The notes: generated from the letters alone by a model not told the origin. A stretch of DNA of 64,000 nucleotides from Sphingobium sp. AS12 (GCF_019097845.1 NZ_JAHRGM010000093.1:96998-160997), one strand, 5' to 3'. Shown: positions 1-9,322, counted from the first letter of the stretch. Made by a program: numbers and translations.

Positions 1-2
1 TC

Positions 3-731
3 ACCACCCGACGGACTTTCATCAACCGCGCGCTGGGACCGCTCTATCAGGCCAAGGTTACTTCGACGCAGGGCTGGGTGCCGTATGAGTTTGCGCCGGG
101 CGATGATCGTGCGGGCCTGCTGGGGCAGGCCGGATTCCTGGCGCTCTACGCCCATTCGGGACGCAGTTCACCAACCCTGCGCGGCCGGGCGATCCGTGAA
201 TTGCTGCTCTGCCAACCCGTCCCCAATCCGCCCGGCAACGTCAATTTCACCGCGGTGCAGGACGTGACCAGCACTGCCATGCCAACCGCGAAAATGCGCC
301 TCAACGCGCATAATAGCGACCCGGTCTGCGCCGCCTGTCACAAGATCACCGATCCGCTGGGCCTGCCGCTCGAAAAATTCGATGGCATCGGTGCGTTCCG
401 TCGCCAAGAAAATGGCGCGCCGATTGACACGGCGGGCCTGTTCGAGGGCGTCTCGTTCCAGGGCAATATCGGCCTGGGCAAGGCACTCGCCGCCAGCAAG
501 TCCACCACCGAATGTGTTGCTGGCCGCGCCTTTCAATATGCCACCGGCCGCGTGCCAGCGGATGACGGCGCATTGGCGGGCGGGATCGAGCAGGATTTTG
601 CGAAGGACGGCTATCGCATCGCGTCCCTCTTCCTGCGCGTCGCCACCATGCCACAGGCCTATCGCATCGCCGCCCCGCCATTGGCTGCACCCGAAATCGC
701 CATGACCACCAGCAAGGGAGTCCATCCATGA
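3..731 (+). CDS. DUF1592/DUF1588/DUF1585 domain protein, C-terminal part (5' end outside window)
   Basis: The reading frame is open to the left window edge, so only the C-terminal part is seen. It carries the tail of DUF1592 (FINRALGPLYQ), a DUF1588 block (RAGLLGQAGFLALYAHS, then SPTLRGRAIRELLLC) and a DUF1585 tail. A CAACH motif followed by DPLGLPLEKFDGIGAFR has the CxxCH form of a covalent heme c site, as is typical of this family. The stop overlaps the next gene by 4 nt (ATGA), so the two are translationally coupled. These proteins are best known from planctomycetes and usually sit beside DUF1552 partners, as here. Their biochemical function is not established; a secreted or periplasmic electron-transfer role is inference. 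Confidence 0.85.
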   Translation, partial: TTRRTFINRALGPLYQAKVTSTQGWVPYEFAPGDDRAGLLGQAGFLALYAHSGRSSPTLRGRAIRELLLCQPVPNPPGNVNFTAVQDVTSTAMPTAKMRLNAHNSDPVCAACHKITDPLGLPLEKFDGIGAFRRQENGAPIDTAGLFEGVSFQGNIGLGKALAASKSTTECVAGRAFQYATGRVPADDGALAGGIEQDFAKDGYRIASLFLRVATMPQAYRIAAPPLAAPEIAMTTSKGVHP

Positions 732-2068
732 GCTTTACCCTGAACCGCCGCACCGCCTTGCGCGGCATGGTCAACGGCATGGCGGTCGCCGTCGGCCTGC
801 CGCTGCTTGACGCATTTCTGGACGGCAATGGCACGGCGATGGCGGCGACCGGTGCGCCGGTGCCGGTGCGCTTTGGCACATGGTTCTGGGGTCTGGGGGT
901 CAATCCGCCCCGTTGGTATCCTAGCAAGATCGGTGCCGACTATGATCTGAAAGAAGAATTGGCCGCGATTGCGCCGCTTAAGCACAAGGTCAACATATTG
1001 GGCGATTTCAGCCTTCCGCTGGATGGCAAGCCCAACCTGCCGCATATTAGCGGCGGCATCGGCATTCGCACCGGCATGGCGATCGCATCCGACCGGGGCT
1101 TGCCCGCTCCCTCCTTCGACGTGGCGATCGGCGACATGATCGGCACCCGCACCCGATTCCGCTCGCTTGAACTCTCGGCCACGGGCGACCCGCGCAATTC
1201 GCTGTCGGGGCGCGGTAATGGCAATCTCAATCCCGCCGAAGTCTCCCCCGCTGCGCTCTATACCCGCATTTTTGGCCCCGACTTTCGCGATCCCAACAGC
1301 GCGACCTTCACCCCCGATCCCGCGCTGCTAGCCAGGCGCAGCGTGTTGTCGGGCGTGGCGGATCAGCGCCAGGCGCTTCACGCGCGACTGGGTGCGGCGG
1401 ACCGGCAGAAGCTCGACCAATATTTCACATCCGTGCGCCAGCTGGAAAAGCAGCTCGACGTGCAGCTGACCAGGCCCGAACCGATGCAAAGCTGCGTCGT
1501 GCCGAAATCTGTTGCCGACCGGCCGGTCAATGCGGAAATCGAAAATGTCATGGCCAATCATCAGGTGATGACCGACCTGCTGGTGATGGCGCTGGCATGC
1601 GACAATGTCCGCGTGTTCAACATGAATTTCAACAATGGCGCATCGTCGCTGACGCGGATCGGCAGCACCATCACCCATCATCAACTGACCCACGAAGAGG
1701 TGATGGACAATCGCCTGGGCTACCAGCCGGAGGTCACCTTCTACGTCAACAAATGCATGGAAGCCTGGACCTATTTCATCAGGGCGCTGGACGCGGTGCA
1801 GGAAGGGGAGCGGACCCTGCTGGATAACACGCTCGTCTTTGCCCATAGCGAAACCGAATTCGCCAAATTCCACACCATCGACAATATCCCGATGATGACC
1901 GCCGGGTCGGCGGGCGGGCGGGTGAAAACCGGGCTGCATATCACCGGCGAAGGTACGCCCGTCAGCCGCGTCGGCCTGACGCTGCAACAGTTGATGGGCG
2001 TGCCGGTGGATAAATGGGGGACCGACAGTATGGAAACCAACAAGCCGGTATCCGCGCTCATCGCCTGA
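728..2068 (+). CDS. DUF1552 domain-containing protein, probably Tat-exported
   Basis: A 446-residue protein of the DUF1552 family. The N-terminus (LNRRTALRGMVNGMAV) has twin arginines followed by a hydrophobic stretch and an Ala-rich cleavage region near residues 35-40, which fits Tat export. The body has family-typical segments such as FGTWFWGLGVNPPRW near the start of the mature protein and SITHHQLTH-like text in the second half. It begins inside the stop of the upstream DUF1592/DUF1588 gene (ATGA), the usual pairing. I recognise no catalytic residues with confidence. Exported partner of the heme-motif protein is an inference from context. Confidence 0.85.
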   Translation: MSFTLNRRTALRGMVNGMAVAVGLPLLDAFLDGNGTAMAATGAPVPVRFGTWFWGLGVNPPRWYPSKIGADYDLKEELAAIAPLKHKVNILGDFSLPLDGKPNLPHISGGIGIRTGMAIASDRGLPAPSFDVAIGDMIGTRTRFRSLELSATGDPRNSLSGRGNGNLNPAEVSPAALYTRIFGPDFRDPNSATFTPDPALLARRSVLSGVADQRQALHARLGAADRQKLDQYFTSVRQLEKQLDVQLTRPEPMQSCVVPKSVADRPVNAEIENVMANHQVMTDLLVMALACDNVRVFNMNFNNGASSLTRIGSTITHHQLTHEEVMDNRLGYQPEVTFYVNKCMEAWTYFIRALDAVQEGERTLLDNTLVFAHSETEFAKFHTIDNIPMMTAGSAGGRVKTGLHITGEGTPVSRVGLTLQQLMGVPVDKWGTDSMETNKPVSALIA

Positions 2069-2071
2069 TTG

Positions 2072-3121
2072 TCAGGGGAGGGGCAGCGCCACCCGCCGTC
2101 CCTCCCGCGCCGAAATCTGCGCCGCCTCGATCACTTCCTGTACCGCCACGGCCTGCTCCAGCGTTACGGGCAGGGGCGCGCCGGACAGGATTGCGGTCGC
2201 AACCTGTGCATAATAGTCCTGTTGGCACCCCGGCAACGCCTGGCGCAGCGTCACGCGACCCTGCCCATCATGATAGACGACCGGATCGTCATCGGCACCC
2301 CAGCCCAGATCGCCGGGGCGCAATCCGGCCACCAACTGCGCTTCCTGCTGGTCGAGGCGCTTCTTGACCAGCGTGCCGTTCATGCCATGCACCATGAAGC
2401 GCGGGCTGCCTCCATCCTCGCCGCCCGGCGCGCTCATGCTGGCGTGCAGCACGACGCGCATGTCAGGATAGAGCAGCACGACATGCGCCCAATCGTCCGA
2501 TGCCGATCCTTCGCGCAGGGCCGCAATGTCCGCGTTCACGCTCTGCGGTCGCCCGAACATCGCCAGCGCCTGATCGACCAGATGCGGCCCCAGGTCGAAC
2601 CATACGCCCGACCCCGGTGATCCATCCTCGCGCCATCGGTCACGCACATCCGGCCGGAACCGGTCAAAATGCGATTCAAAATGGGTGATCCGCCCGACCA
2701 GACCATCCTCGATCCCCGCGCGGATGCTCAGAAAATCGCTGTCGAACCGCCGGTTGTGAAATACCGCCAATTGCCTGCCACATTGGGCCGCCAGCGCCGC
2801 CAGATCCTTCGCTTCGGCCAGTGACAGGGCGAACGGCTTGTCCACCACGACATGCTTGCCCGCGCGCAGCGCGTCGGCGGCGAGCGGCGCATGGGTGGCG
2901 CTGGGCGTCGCAATCACCACCAGGTCGATCGCGGGATCGGAAAAAATATCCGCCGCTGACCCGGCACAACGGATGGTGGGGTCGAGCGCTGCCACTTCAT
3001 TGGCTTTGCTGGTGCTGATGACCGTCAGCGCCATCGCCGGAACCGCCCGCAGCAGTGGCGCGTGGAATATGCGGCCAGCCGCGCCATAGCCGACCAACCC
3101 GACCCGGATCGCATCAACCAC
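2072..3121 (-). CDS. Gfo/Idh/MocA family NAD(P)-dependent oxidoreductase
   Basis: About 349 residues. An N-terminal Rossmann fold (VGLVGYGAAGRIFHAPLL) binds NAD(P). The conserved GKHVVVDKPFA motif, with the lysine typical of the family, lies near residue 90, and the C-terminal domain has WFDLGPHLVDQAL, where the histidine is a usual catalytic-site residue. Substrates in the family are sugars, inositols or related polyols; the substrate here cannot be read. Start choice: a GTG at 3121 has GGAGG six bases upstream, whereas the longer frame from 3136 needs a TTG without a Shine-Dalgarno. The gene overlaps the end of the upstream esterase gene by 8 nt, so the two are probably cotranscribed. Confidence 0.85.
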   Translation of the reverse strand: MVDAIRVGLVGYGAAGRIFHAPLLRAVPAMALTVISTSKANEVAALDPTIRCAGSAADIFSDPAIDLVVIATPSATHAPLAADALRAGKHVVVDKPFALSLAEAKDLAALAAQCGRQLAVFHNRRFDSDFLSIRAGIEDGLVGRITHFESHFDRFRPDVRDRWREDGSPGSGVWFDLGPHLVDQALAMFGRPQSVNADIAALREGSASDDWAHVVLLYPDMRVVLHASMSAPGGEDGGSPRFMVHGMNGTLVKKRLDQQEAQLVAGLRPGDLGWGADDDPVVYHDGQGRVTLRQALPGCQQDYYAQVATAILSGAPLPVTLEQAVAVQEVIEAAQISAREGRRVALPLP

Positions 3122-3827
3122 GCAAGGCCTCCGCAACCATCGGTGCCAGCTTGCCCACGATCACCGCAACGCCCTTGTCATTGGGATGAATACCATCGGG
3201 CAGTTGCAGCGCCCGATCGCCGATCACCCCATCCAGCATGAAAGGGTAGAGCGCCGCATCATATTTCTTCGCCAGCGCCGGAAAGATCGGGTTGAAGGCG
3301 GCGGCATAGTCCGGCCCCATATTGGGCGACGCCAGCATCCCCGTCAGCAGTACGGGAATGTCCCGCTTTTTCAGCTCGGCGAGGATCGCGTCCAGATTGT
3401 CCCGCGTCGCGTCAGGACTCAAGCCGCGCAGCATGTCGTTGCCACCCAGCCCCACCAGTATCAGGTCCGGCTTGCGCGCCAGCCCGTCCAGCGTGAAGGC
3501 CAGCCGCGCCAGCCCCGCCGCACTGGTATCGCCCGACACGCCGGCATTGACGACCTGCGCCTTCATCCCGCGCGCGGCCAAAGCCTGCTCCAGCACCGGG
3601 GCCAGCCCCTTGTCCTGATCCAGATTATAGCCGGCATACAGACTGTCGCCGAATGTCACGACCAGCTTGCCATCGGCCACCGGCGCGGCGGCAGGGGTGG
3701 CCTGCGCACTGTTGGCGACCGGGGGTGGGGGCGGTGCCTTGTCCGAACATGCGCCTGCCAGTTGGACAAACAGCGCCAGTGCCCCATATTGCCAATATCT
3801 GCCCGCCAAGGAGCGCTCCTTCTTCAT
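3114..3827 (-). CDS. tesA: Arylesterase / lysophospholipase-like SGNH hydrolase (TesA family)
   Basis: A 237-residue GDSL/SGNH hydrolase. Block I is FGDSLYAGYN (Ser62), block III GLGGNDMLRG, and block V DGIHPNDKG supplies the catalytic Asp/His. The N-terminus is basic and hydrophobic and ends in LAGAC, so it may be a lipoprotein with a weak lipobox (Ala instead of Leu at -3); a Pro/Ala linker follows. The family hydrolyses short acyl esters and thioesters in the periplasm. It is divergent from an ABC ATPase/permease pair, the same gene trio as tesA-ybbA-ybbP in E. coli. The frame is open further upstream, but that part is antisense to the ATPase; MKKERS is the sensible start. Confidence 0.88.
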   Translation of the reverse strand: MKKERSLAGRYWQYGALALFVQLAGACSDKAPPPPPVANSAQATPAAAPVADGKLVVTFGDSLYAGYNLDQDKGLAPVLEQALAARGMKAQVVNAGVSGDTSAAGLARLAFTLDGLARKPDLILVGLGGNDMLRGLSPDATRDNLDAILAELKKRDIPVLLTGMLASPNMGPDYAAAFNPIFPALAKKYDAALYPFMLDGVIGDRALQLPDGIHPNDKGVAVIVGKLAPMVAEALRG

Positions 3828-4527
3828 GCATATGCCTATCGATCCAGCCACTATCGCGATCCGCGCGCATAATGTCACCCTCTCGCTTGGCACCCGCGAC
3901 GCGCCAGTCCAGATATTGAAGGGCGTCGATCTCACCCTGTTGCGCGGCGAAAGCATCGCTATCCTGGGCGCATCGGGATCGGGCAAAAGCTCGCTGATGG
4001 CGGTATTGTGCGGGCTGGAACGCGCCAGCGGCGGGGACGTGCATATCGGCGGGGTCGATTTCGGCGCGCTGGATGAGGATGCGCTGGCCCGCGCCCGGCG
4101 GGGCCGCATCGGCATCGTGTTGCAAAGTTTCCACTTGCTTCCCACCATGACCGCTCAGGAAAATGTCGCCGTGCCGCTGGAACTGGCGGGGGAAGCGGAC
4201 GCCTTCGCCCGTGCCGCCGATGAATTGCGCGCGGTCGGGCTAGGCCACCGGCTGGACCATTATCCCGCCCAATTGTCAGGCGGGGAGCAACAGCGCGTCG
4301 CCATCGCCCGCGCCGTCGCGCCACGCCCGACCATCCTGTTCGCCGACGAACCGACCGGCAATCTCGACGCGACCACCGGGGTCACCATCATGGACCTGCT
4401 GTTCGATCGCCAGCGGGCGGCGGGTGCAACATTGGTCATCATCACCCATGATCCGGCATTGGCCGAACGCTGCGGCCGGATCGTGGAAATGCGCGACGGC
4501 CAGATCGTTTCGGACCGCGCTGCATGA
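3826..4527 (+). CDS. ABC transporter ATP-binding protein (YbbA/LolD-like)
   Basis: A 233-residue ABC ATPase. Walker A is GASGSGKSS, the Q-loop VLQSFHLLP, the signature LSGGEQQRVAIARA, Walker B ILFADEPTGNLD and the switch histidine IITHD. It belongs to the MacB/LolD/YbbA group that serves FtsX-type permeases, consistent with the permease overlapping its 3' end by 4 nt. The start at 3826 has AAGGAG 12 bases upstream; that Shine-Dalgarno lies inside the coding start of the divergent tesA, and the two start codons overlap by 2 nt. The open frame extends to 3667, but that stretch is the complement of tesA. In E. coli the pair is of uncertain function, possibly esterase-related export or lipid handling. 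Confidence 0.9.
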   Translation: MHMPIDPATIAIRAHNVTLSLGTRDAPVQILKGVDLTLLRGESIAILGASGSGKSSLMAVLCGLERASGGDVHIGGVDFGALDEDALARARRGRIGIVLQSFHLLPTMTAQENVAVPLELAGEADAFARAADELRAVGLGHRLDHYPAQLSGGEQQRVAIARAVAPRPTILFADEPTGNLDATTGVTIMDLLFDRQRAAGATLVIITHDPALAERCGRIVEMRDGQIVSDRAA

Positions 4528-7037
4528 GCGCGCTCAATTGGGCGACAAGCTGGCGCATCGCCCGGCGTGATCTGCTTGGCCGGTTCCGGGGATTGCGGCT
4601 GTTGTTCCTCTGCCTGTTCCTGGGCGTCGCCACGCTGGCCGCGATCGGCAGCCTGACCTCTGCCATCACGCAGGAACTGAGCCAGCGCGGGCAGGGATTG
4701 CTGGGCGGCGACGTGGAAATCGCGATGACCCAGCGCGAAGCAGGGGAGGGCGAGAAAGCCGCGTTCCGCCGTTTCGGCACATTGAGCGAGACAATCCGCC
4801 TGCGCGCCATGGCGCGGGGTGAGCGGCCCGATGCGCCCGCCGTGCTGACCGAACTCAAGGGCGTGGACAGCGCCTATCCGCTTTATGGCACATTGACCCT
4901 GCAAGGCGGAACTTATCGCGCGCCACTGGCGCCCGACCATATCCTGATCGGTCCCGCACTCGCTGACCGGCTGACTGTCAAACCCGGCGACCGGCTGATC
5001 TATGGCACCGCGACCTTCACCATCGCCGCGATCATCGCCGACGAACCCGATCGGCTGGGCGAGGGCTTCACGCTTGGCCCGGTCGCCATCATCTCGCTCG
5101 ACGGATTGCGTCGCACCGGCCTGATCCAGCCTGGCAGCCTCTATAACAGCAAATATCGCCTGCGCCTGCCCGCCGGGACCGATGCAAAGGCGGTTCGGGA
5201 CGATCTGGAAAAACAATATCCGTCGGCCGGTTGGGAATATAAGGACCGTGATGACGCCGCGCCGGGGGCCAGCCGCTTCATCATCCGCATGGGGCAGTTT
5301 CTCTCGCTCATCGGCCTTGCCGCGCTGGTGATCGCGGGCATCGGCGTCAGCAACGGCGTCGCCTCCTATCTCGCATTGAAACGCCCCGGCATTGCGACGT
5401 TCAAAGTGCTGGGCGCGACGTCCAGCGACATTGCGCGCATCTACCTGCTCCAGATTGGCTGTATCGCGCTGCTCGGCATCGCCTGCGGGCTTTTCGTCGG
5501 GGCGCTTCTACCCCCTGCGATCGTCGCGCTGGCCGGTGATGTGCTGCCGGTCAGCCCCGGCTTCCGGCTTCACCCGCTGCCGCTCGTCACCAGCGCCGCC
5601 TATGGCCTGCTGATCGCCTTCCTCTTCACCCTGCCGCCGCTCGCCCGCGCTCGGACCCAGCCTGCCGCCTTGATCTTTCGCGGCGTGGTCGATCCGCGCC
5701 ACGGCATCGACCGGCGCAGCATCCTTGCCATGACGGCGGCGGGCGCGTTGCTCGTGGCACTGGCGCTCGGCACGGCGCGGGAACCGCTCTTCTCCGCCGC
5801 GGTGCTGGGTGCGACTGCTGCGGTCCTGCTGCTCCTGCTCGGCATTGGCTGGGGCGTGCGCCAGATCGCCCAGCGCGCGCCGCGCCCGCGTCGGCCCCTG
5901 CTGCGCCTGGCGCTGGCCAATCTCCACCGTCCCGGCGCGCAGACCGCCGCGCTGATCGTCGCGCTCGGCCTGGCGCTGACCTTGTTCGTGACGCTGGCGG
6001 GCATCCAGACCAGCCTCGACAGTGAAATCCGCAATGTCGTGCCCAAGACCGCCCCGGCGCAGTTCGTGCTGGATATCCCGTCGGCACAGGCCGACCGCTT
6101 CCAGGCCGTCGTGCGCAAACAAGCCCCGGACGCGCAGTTCAACATCGTTCCTTCCCTGCGTGGCACGATAGTCGCTTATGGCAATCAGCGCGTTGCCGAC
6201 CTGGCCGAACTGCCCGAAGGTGCCTGGTTCCTTCGCGGCGAGCGTGGCGTCACCTACAGCGCGACCCTGCCGCAGGGCAGCGATCTGGTCGCGGGGGAAT
6301 GGTGGGCACCCGATTATGCCGGACCACCGCTCGTCTCCTTTGATGCAGAGGCCGCCAAGCTGCTGGGTATTGGCGTTGGCGATACATTGACCGTCAGCCT
6401 GCTGGGGCGCGAAATCACCGCACGCATCGCCTCCCTGCGCAAGATCAACTGGGATACGATGGGCTTCAACTATATCCTCGTCTTTTCCCCCGGCATCGTT
6501 TCCGCCGCGCCGCACAGCCTGGCCGCGACCATCACCATGGATACGCGCCACGACAGCGCGGTCACCCGCGACCTGCTCACCGCCTTTCCCGGCGTGTCGG
6601 TGATCGCGGTCGGTGAAGTCATTGCACAGGTCGGCGCGATCATGACGCAAATGTCCGCCGCCATCGTTGCCGCCGCCTCGGTCGCGATTCTGGCGGGCAT
6701 AGCCGTGCTGGTCGGTGCCATCGCCGCGTCGCGTCAGGCGCGCAGCTATGACAGTGTGATCCTGAAAACGCTGGGCGCGACCCGCGCGCAATTATTGGGC
6801 GGGCAGGCGCTCGAATATGGCCTGCTCGCCACGATGCTGGCGCTCGTCGCGCTGGCGCTGGGGTCCGGCGCGGCCTGGTTCGTGATCGTCCAGATCTTCG
6901 AGTTCCACTGGTCACCCGACTGGCTGGTCGTGCTGGCAACGCTGGGTGGCGGCGCATTGCTGACGCTGGGCATTGGCCTTGCCGGATCGATCCCGCTGCT
7001 CTCGGTGCGTCCCGCGACCGCGCTGCGCCAGTTGTAA
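4524..7037 (+). CDS. FtsX-like ABC transporter permease (YbbP-like)
   Basis: An 837-residue inner-membrane permease with the two-module FtsX layout. There is one TM helix near residues 25-45, a large periplasmic region to about 250, and TM helices around 255-380. A central helical pair lies near 405-445, followed by a second periplasmic region, and three terminal helices cover about 710-835. The motif ATFKVLGATSSDIARIYLLQ and its echo VILKTLGATRAQLLGGQALEYGLL are the characteristic FtsX coupling segments of each half. ATGA overlap with the ATPase makes a transporter pair. Length matches YbbP of E. coli (about 800 aa). The cargo is unknown. Confidence 0.9.
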   Translation: MSALNWATSWRIARRDLLGRFRGLRLLFLCLFLGVATLAAIGSLTSAITQELSQRGQGLLGGDVEIAMTQREAGEGEKAAFRRFGTLSETIRLRAMARGERPDAPAVLTELKGVDSAYPLYGTLTLQGGTYRAPLAPDHILIGPALADRLTVKPGDRLIYGTATFTIAAIIADEPDRLGEGFTLGPVAIISLDGLRRTGLIQPGSLYNSKYRLRLPAGTDAKAVRDDLEKQYPSAGWEYKDRDDAAPGASRFIIRMGQFLSLIGLAALVIAGIGVSNGVASYLALKRPGIATFKVLGATSSDIARIYLLQIGCIALLGIACGLFVGALLPPAIVALAGDVLPVSPGFRLHPLPLVTSAAYGLLIAFLFTLPPLARARTQPAALIFRGVVDPRHGIDRRSILAMTAAGALLVALALGTAREPLFSAAVLGATAAVLLLLLGIGWGVRQIAQRAPRPRRPLLRLALANLHRPGAQTAALIVALGLALTLFVTLAGIQTSLDSEIRNVVPKTAPAQFVLDIPSAQADRFQAVVRKQAPDAQFNIVPSLRGTIVAYGNQRVADLAELPEGAWFLRGERGVTYSATLPQGSDLVAGEWWAPDYAGPPLVSFDAEAAKLLGIGVGDTLTVSLLGREITARIASLRKINWDTMGFNYILVFSPGIVSAAPHSLAATITMDTRHDSAVTRDLLTAFPGVSVIAVGEVIAQVGAIMTQMSAAIVAAASVAILAGIAVLVGAIAASRQARSYDSVILKTLGATRAQLLGGQALEYGLLATMLALVALALGSGAAWFVIVQIFEFHWSPDWLVVLATLGGGALLTLGIGLAGSIPLLSVRPATALRQL

Positions 7038-7158
7038 CATGCTGGCGACAATGACAAATGGCGTTAGCTAGACCCTGACAGGCTTTGTCACGTGCCTTCC
7101 GCGTGTCCGAACATCTATTTCGCCCCTCGATCCAATCGTTACGCTGTGGGGGTGAAAC

Positions 7159-9306
7159 ATGAAGAAGCAGATTTTGGGTGTCGGCATGATGGTCGCGATC
7201 GGTGCGGCCGCCGCGCCCGCGCTGGCGCAAAGTGCGGGCGTAACCGGGCATGAGGCGATACCAGCCCTGCCCACACCCAATATCGGCGCGGCTTTTCGCG
7301 ACCTGTCGGGCGACGGCACGACCATTGCAGGCGTGGTCCGCCGGGATGCGACCAACCACGAAGCCTATCGTATTACGGCCAGCGGCTATGAACGGCTCAG
7401 CGGCCTGTCGGGGCACGCCTATGTCCTGGCCAACGGGGTGTCTGACGATGGTCGCGTGATCGTGGGCGTGTCGCAGACCGGGTCGGCCACACGCGGCAGC
7501 GCGATCATATGGGAAGGGACGGTGCTGACCGAACTGGGCCATTTGGCGACCAGCGCCTCGGTCCAGAACAGCGTGGCCTTTGGGGTATCGGGCAATGGCC
7601 AGGTCGCGGTGGGCAGCAGCACGATCGATAATGGTACAACCCATGCCGTGCGCTGGATCGACAAGGGCGTGGCGCAGGATCTGCACGGTGGATCCTTTGC
7701 CTATTCCATCGCCCAGCGCGCCAGCCGCGATGGCGGCGTCATCATCGGCTATGGCGGCACTTCGGCCCGCACCAACGAAGCCTTTGCCTGGACCGCCAGC
7801 GGGGGGATGCAGGGATTGGGCGTCCTTGCCTCGCAATCTGCCGATGCAGGTGCCTATAGCCGCGCAACCGATGTGTCGGCCGATGGCGGCACCATTGTCG
7901 GCTTTTCGGCGGGCAGCAATGACCGGGCACAGGCATTCCGCTGGAACAACAGCAGCGGCGGCATGGTGTCGCTGGGCCTGCTGGAAGGCGGGACGGACAG
8001 TCGCGCCTATGCGGTCAATGCCGATGGCAGCGTGATCGTGGGTTCGGCCACCCGTCCATCGACCGTGGTGCCCTCCATTCAGGATACGCTGGCGATGCGC
8101 TGGACATCGACCACTGGCATCCAGACGGTTGTCGCCTGGCTCACCAGCGCGGGCGTTTCGGTCGGTTCCGACAGCTTCACCGACGCGGTCGCGATCAGCG
8201 ACGATGGCCGGACCATCATCGGCACCGGCCAGATCAACGGCAAGACGCAGGAATATATTGCCCGCGTCGCGGCGGCCACACCTGCGCCAACCCCAACCCC
8301 AACCCCAACCCCAACCCCAACGCCTACGCCCACGCCCACGCCTACGCCAACTCCTACGCCGACCCCCGGCACCGGCGTTATCGGTCTGGTCGATTTCCTC
8401 GCCACCGTGTCGGACGGCGGTGTCGGTCTCAACACCATCCTCAACGCGGCCAGCCTGACCTTGTTCGGTGCCCATCACCGCCCGTTGACGGATTTTACCC
8501 GGACCGGGCGCGGTTGCGTCTGGGCCACCGGGGACTTCGCCCATGGGCGGCAGGATCGCAACGCCTGGCTGGGCGAGGTCGGCCTGTGCCATGATCTGGG
8601 TGATGCCGTGCGGATCGGCCTTGGTGGCGGGCTGGGTGGCGCGGATCAGGATTTGTCATCGGGTGGCCGGTTTAAGGGCGATGGCTATCATCTGGTCGGT
8701 GAAATTGACGCGCGCATCCCCGATACGCCCGTCCTTCTCAGCCTGACCGGCTATTATGCCGACTGGAACCTGCGCATCGACCGCGCCTATCGCAATGGCA
8801 CTGCGACCGACCAGTCGCGGGGCGAAACCGACGCGCGCAGCTGGGCAGTGCGCGGGCGGATCGACTGGCGCGACATGGCAAAATTCGGCGTGGTCAGCCT
8901 GTCCTCCTATGCCGCCTATACCCATGGCCGGGTCAGCATCGACGGCTATACCGAAACCGGCGGCGGCTTCCCGGTCCAGCTCAACCGGTCGGAAGCGGGC
9001 TTTGACGAAGTCCGGCTTGGCGCGGTGACGGCGATGCCGATCGGGACGAGCATGTCGCTCCAGGCGTCGGGTGAATGGGTTCACCGGCTCGATCAGGATC
9101 GAGCTGCCCTGACCGGCACGATCATTGGCGCAGGCGGTTTTGTGCTGGCTTCGCCGGCGGTTGATCGCAACTGGGGTCGTGTCGGGTTGGATCTCGACAT
9201 CGGGCTGGGTGGATCGGCGCTGCTCAGCCTTTCCAGCCATGCCCGGATCGGCGGGGGCGAGGACGCACAGCTGAGCGGCAGCATTGGCCTGCGCTTCGGC
9301 TTCTGA
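7159..9306 (+). CDS. HAF-repeat autotransporter (type Va secretion), Pro-Thr hinge
   Basis: 715 residues. A Sec signal peptide (MKKQILGVGMMVAIGAAAA, cleavage after ALAQ) is followed by a passenger to about residue 370 built from at least six HAF-type units. Each unit contains an SxDGxxIxG core, for example SDDGRVIVG, SRDGGVIIG, SADGGTIVG, NADGSVIVG and SDDGRTIIG. A run of about 13 Pro-Thr dipeptides spans residues ~377-404 and forms a rigid hinge. The last ~270 residues are an alternating beta-strand autotransporter barrel ending in the outer-membrane signature GLRFGF. A good GGGGGTGAA ribosome site precedes the ATG. The passenger probably stays surface exposed; its ligand is unknown. A short intergenic region separates it from the permease gene, so it is likely an independent unit. 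Confidence 0.87.
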   Translation: MKKQILGVGMMVAIGAAAAPALAQSAGVTGHEAIPALPTPNIGAAFRDLSGDGTTIAGVVRRDATNHEAYRITASGYERLSGLSGHAYVLANGVSDDGRVIVGVSQTGSATRGSAIIWEGTVLTELGHLATSASVQNSVAFGVSGNGQVAVGSSTIDNGTTHAVRWIDKGVAQDLHGGSFAYSIAQRASRDGGVIIGYGGTSARTNEAFAWTASGGMQGLGVLASQSADAGAYSRATDVSADGGTIVGFSAGSNDRAQAFRWNNSSGGMVSLGLLEGGTDSRAYAVNADGSVIVGSATRPSTVVPSIQDTLAMRWTSTTGIQTVVAWLTSAGVSVGSDSFTDAVAISDDGRTIIGTGQINGKTQEYIARVAAATPAPTPTPTPTPTPTPTPTPTPTPTPTPTPGTGVIGLVDFLATVSDGGVGLNTILNAASLTLFGAHHRPLTDFTRTGRGCVWATGDFAHGRQDRNAWLGEVGLCHDLGDAVRIGLGGGLGGADQDLSSGGRFKGDGYHLVGEIDARIPDTPVLLSLTGYYADWNLRIDRAYRNGTATDQSRGETDARSWAVRGRIDWRDMAKFGVVSLSSYAAYTHGRVSIDGYTETGGGFPVQLNRSEAGFDEVRLGAVTAMPIGTSMSLQASGEWVHRLDQDRAALTGTIIGAGGFVLASPAVDRNWGRVGLDLDIGLGGSALLSLSSHARIGGGEDAQLSGSIGLRFGF
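8287..8369 (+). repeat. Hexanucleotide-type repeat encoding (Pro-Thr)13
   Basis: The sequence begins with five or more identical CCAACC units and degenerates into CCTACG/CCCACG variants, all keeping Pro-Thr. Because the unit is six bases, gain or loss of units by slippage keeps the frame. It forms the hinge between passenger and barrel of the autotransporter. Confidence 0.9.
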
Positions 9307-9322
9307 ACGGCAGGCGCTGCGG

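Noticed and set aside
4260..5216. 318-codon minus-strand open frame opposite to the ATPase/permease junction
   Set aside because: Shadow of the plus-strand ABC genes; Gln/Arg/Gly-rich translation without motifs.
8281..8370. Repeated hexamers as a possible CRISPR array
   Set aside because: The units are contiguous, six bases long, without spacers, and in frame with the autotransporter.
6640..8592. 650-codon open frame antisense to the permease and autotransporter genes
   Set aside because: It runs across two real genes on the other strand and has a low-complexity, Gly/Arg-rich translation.
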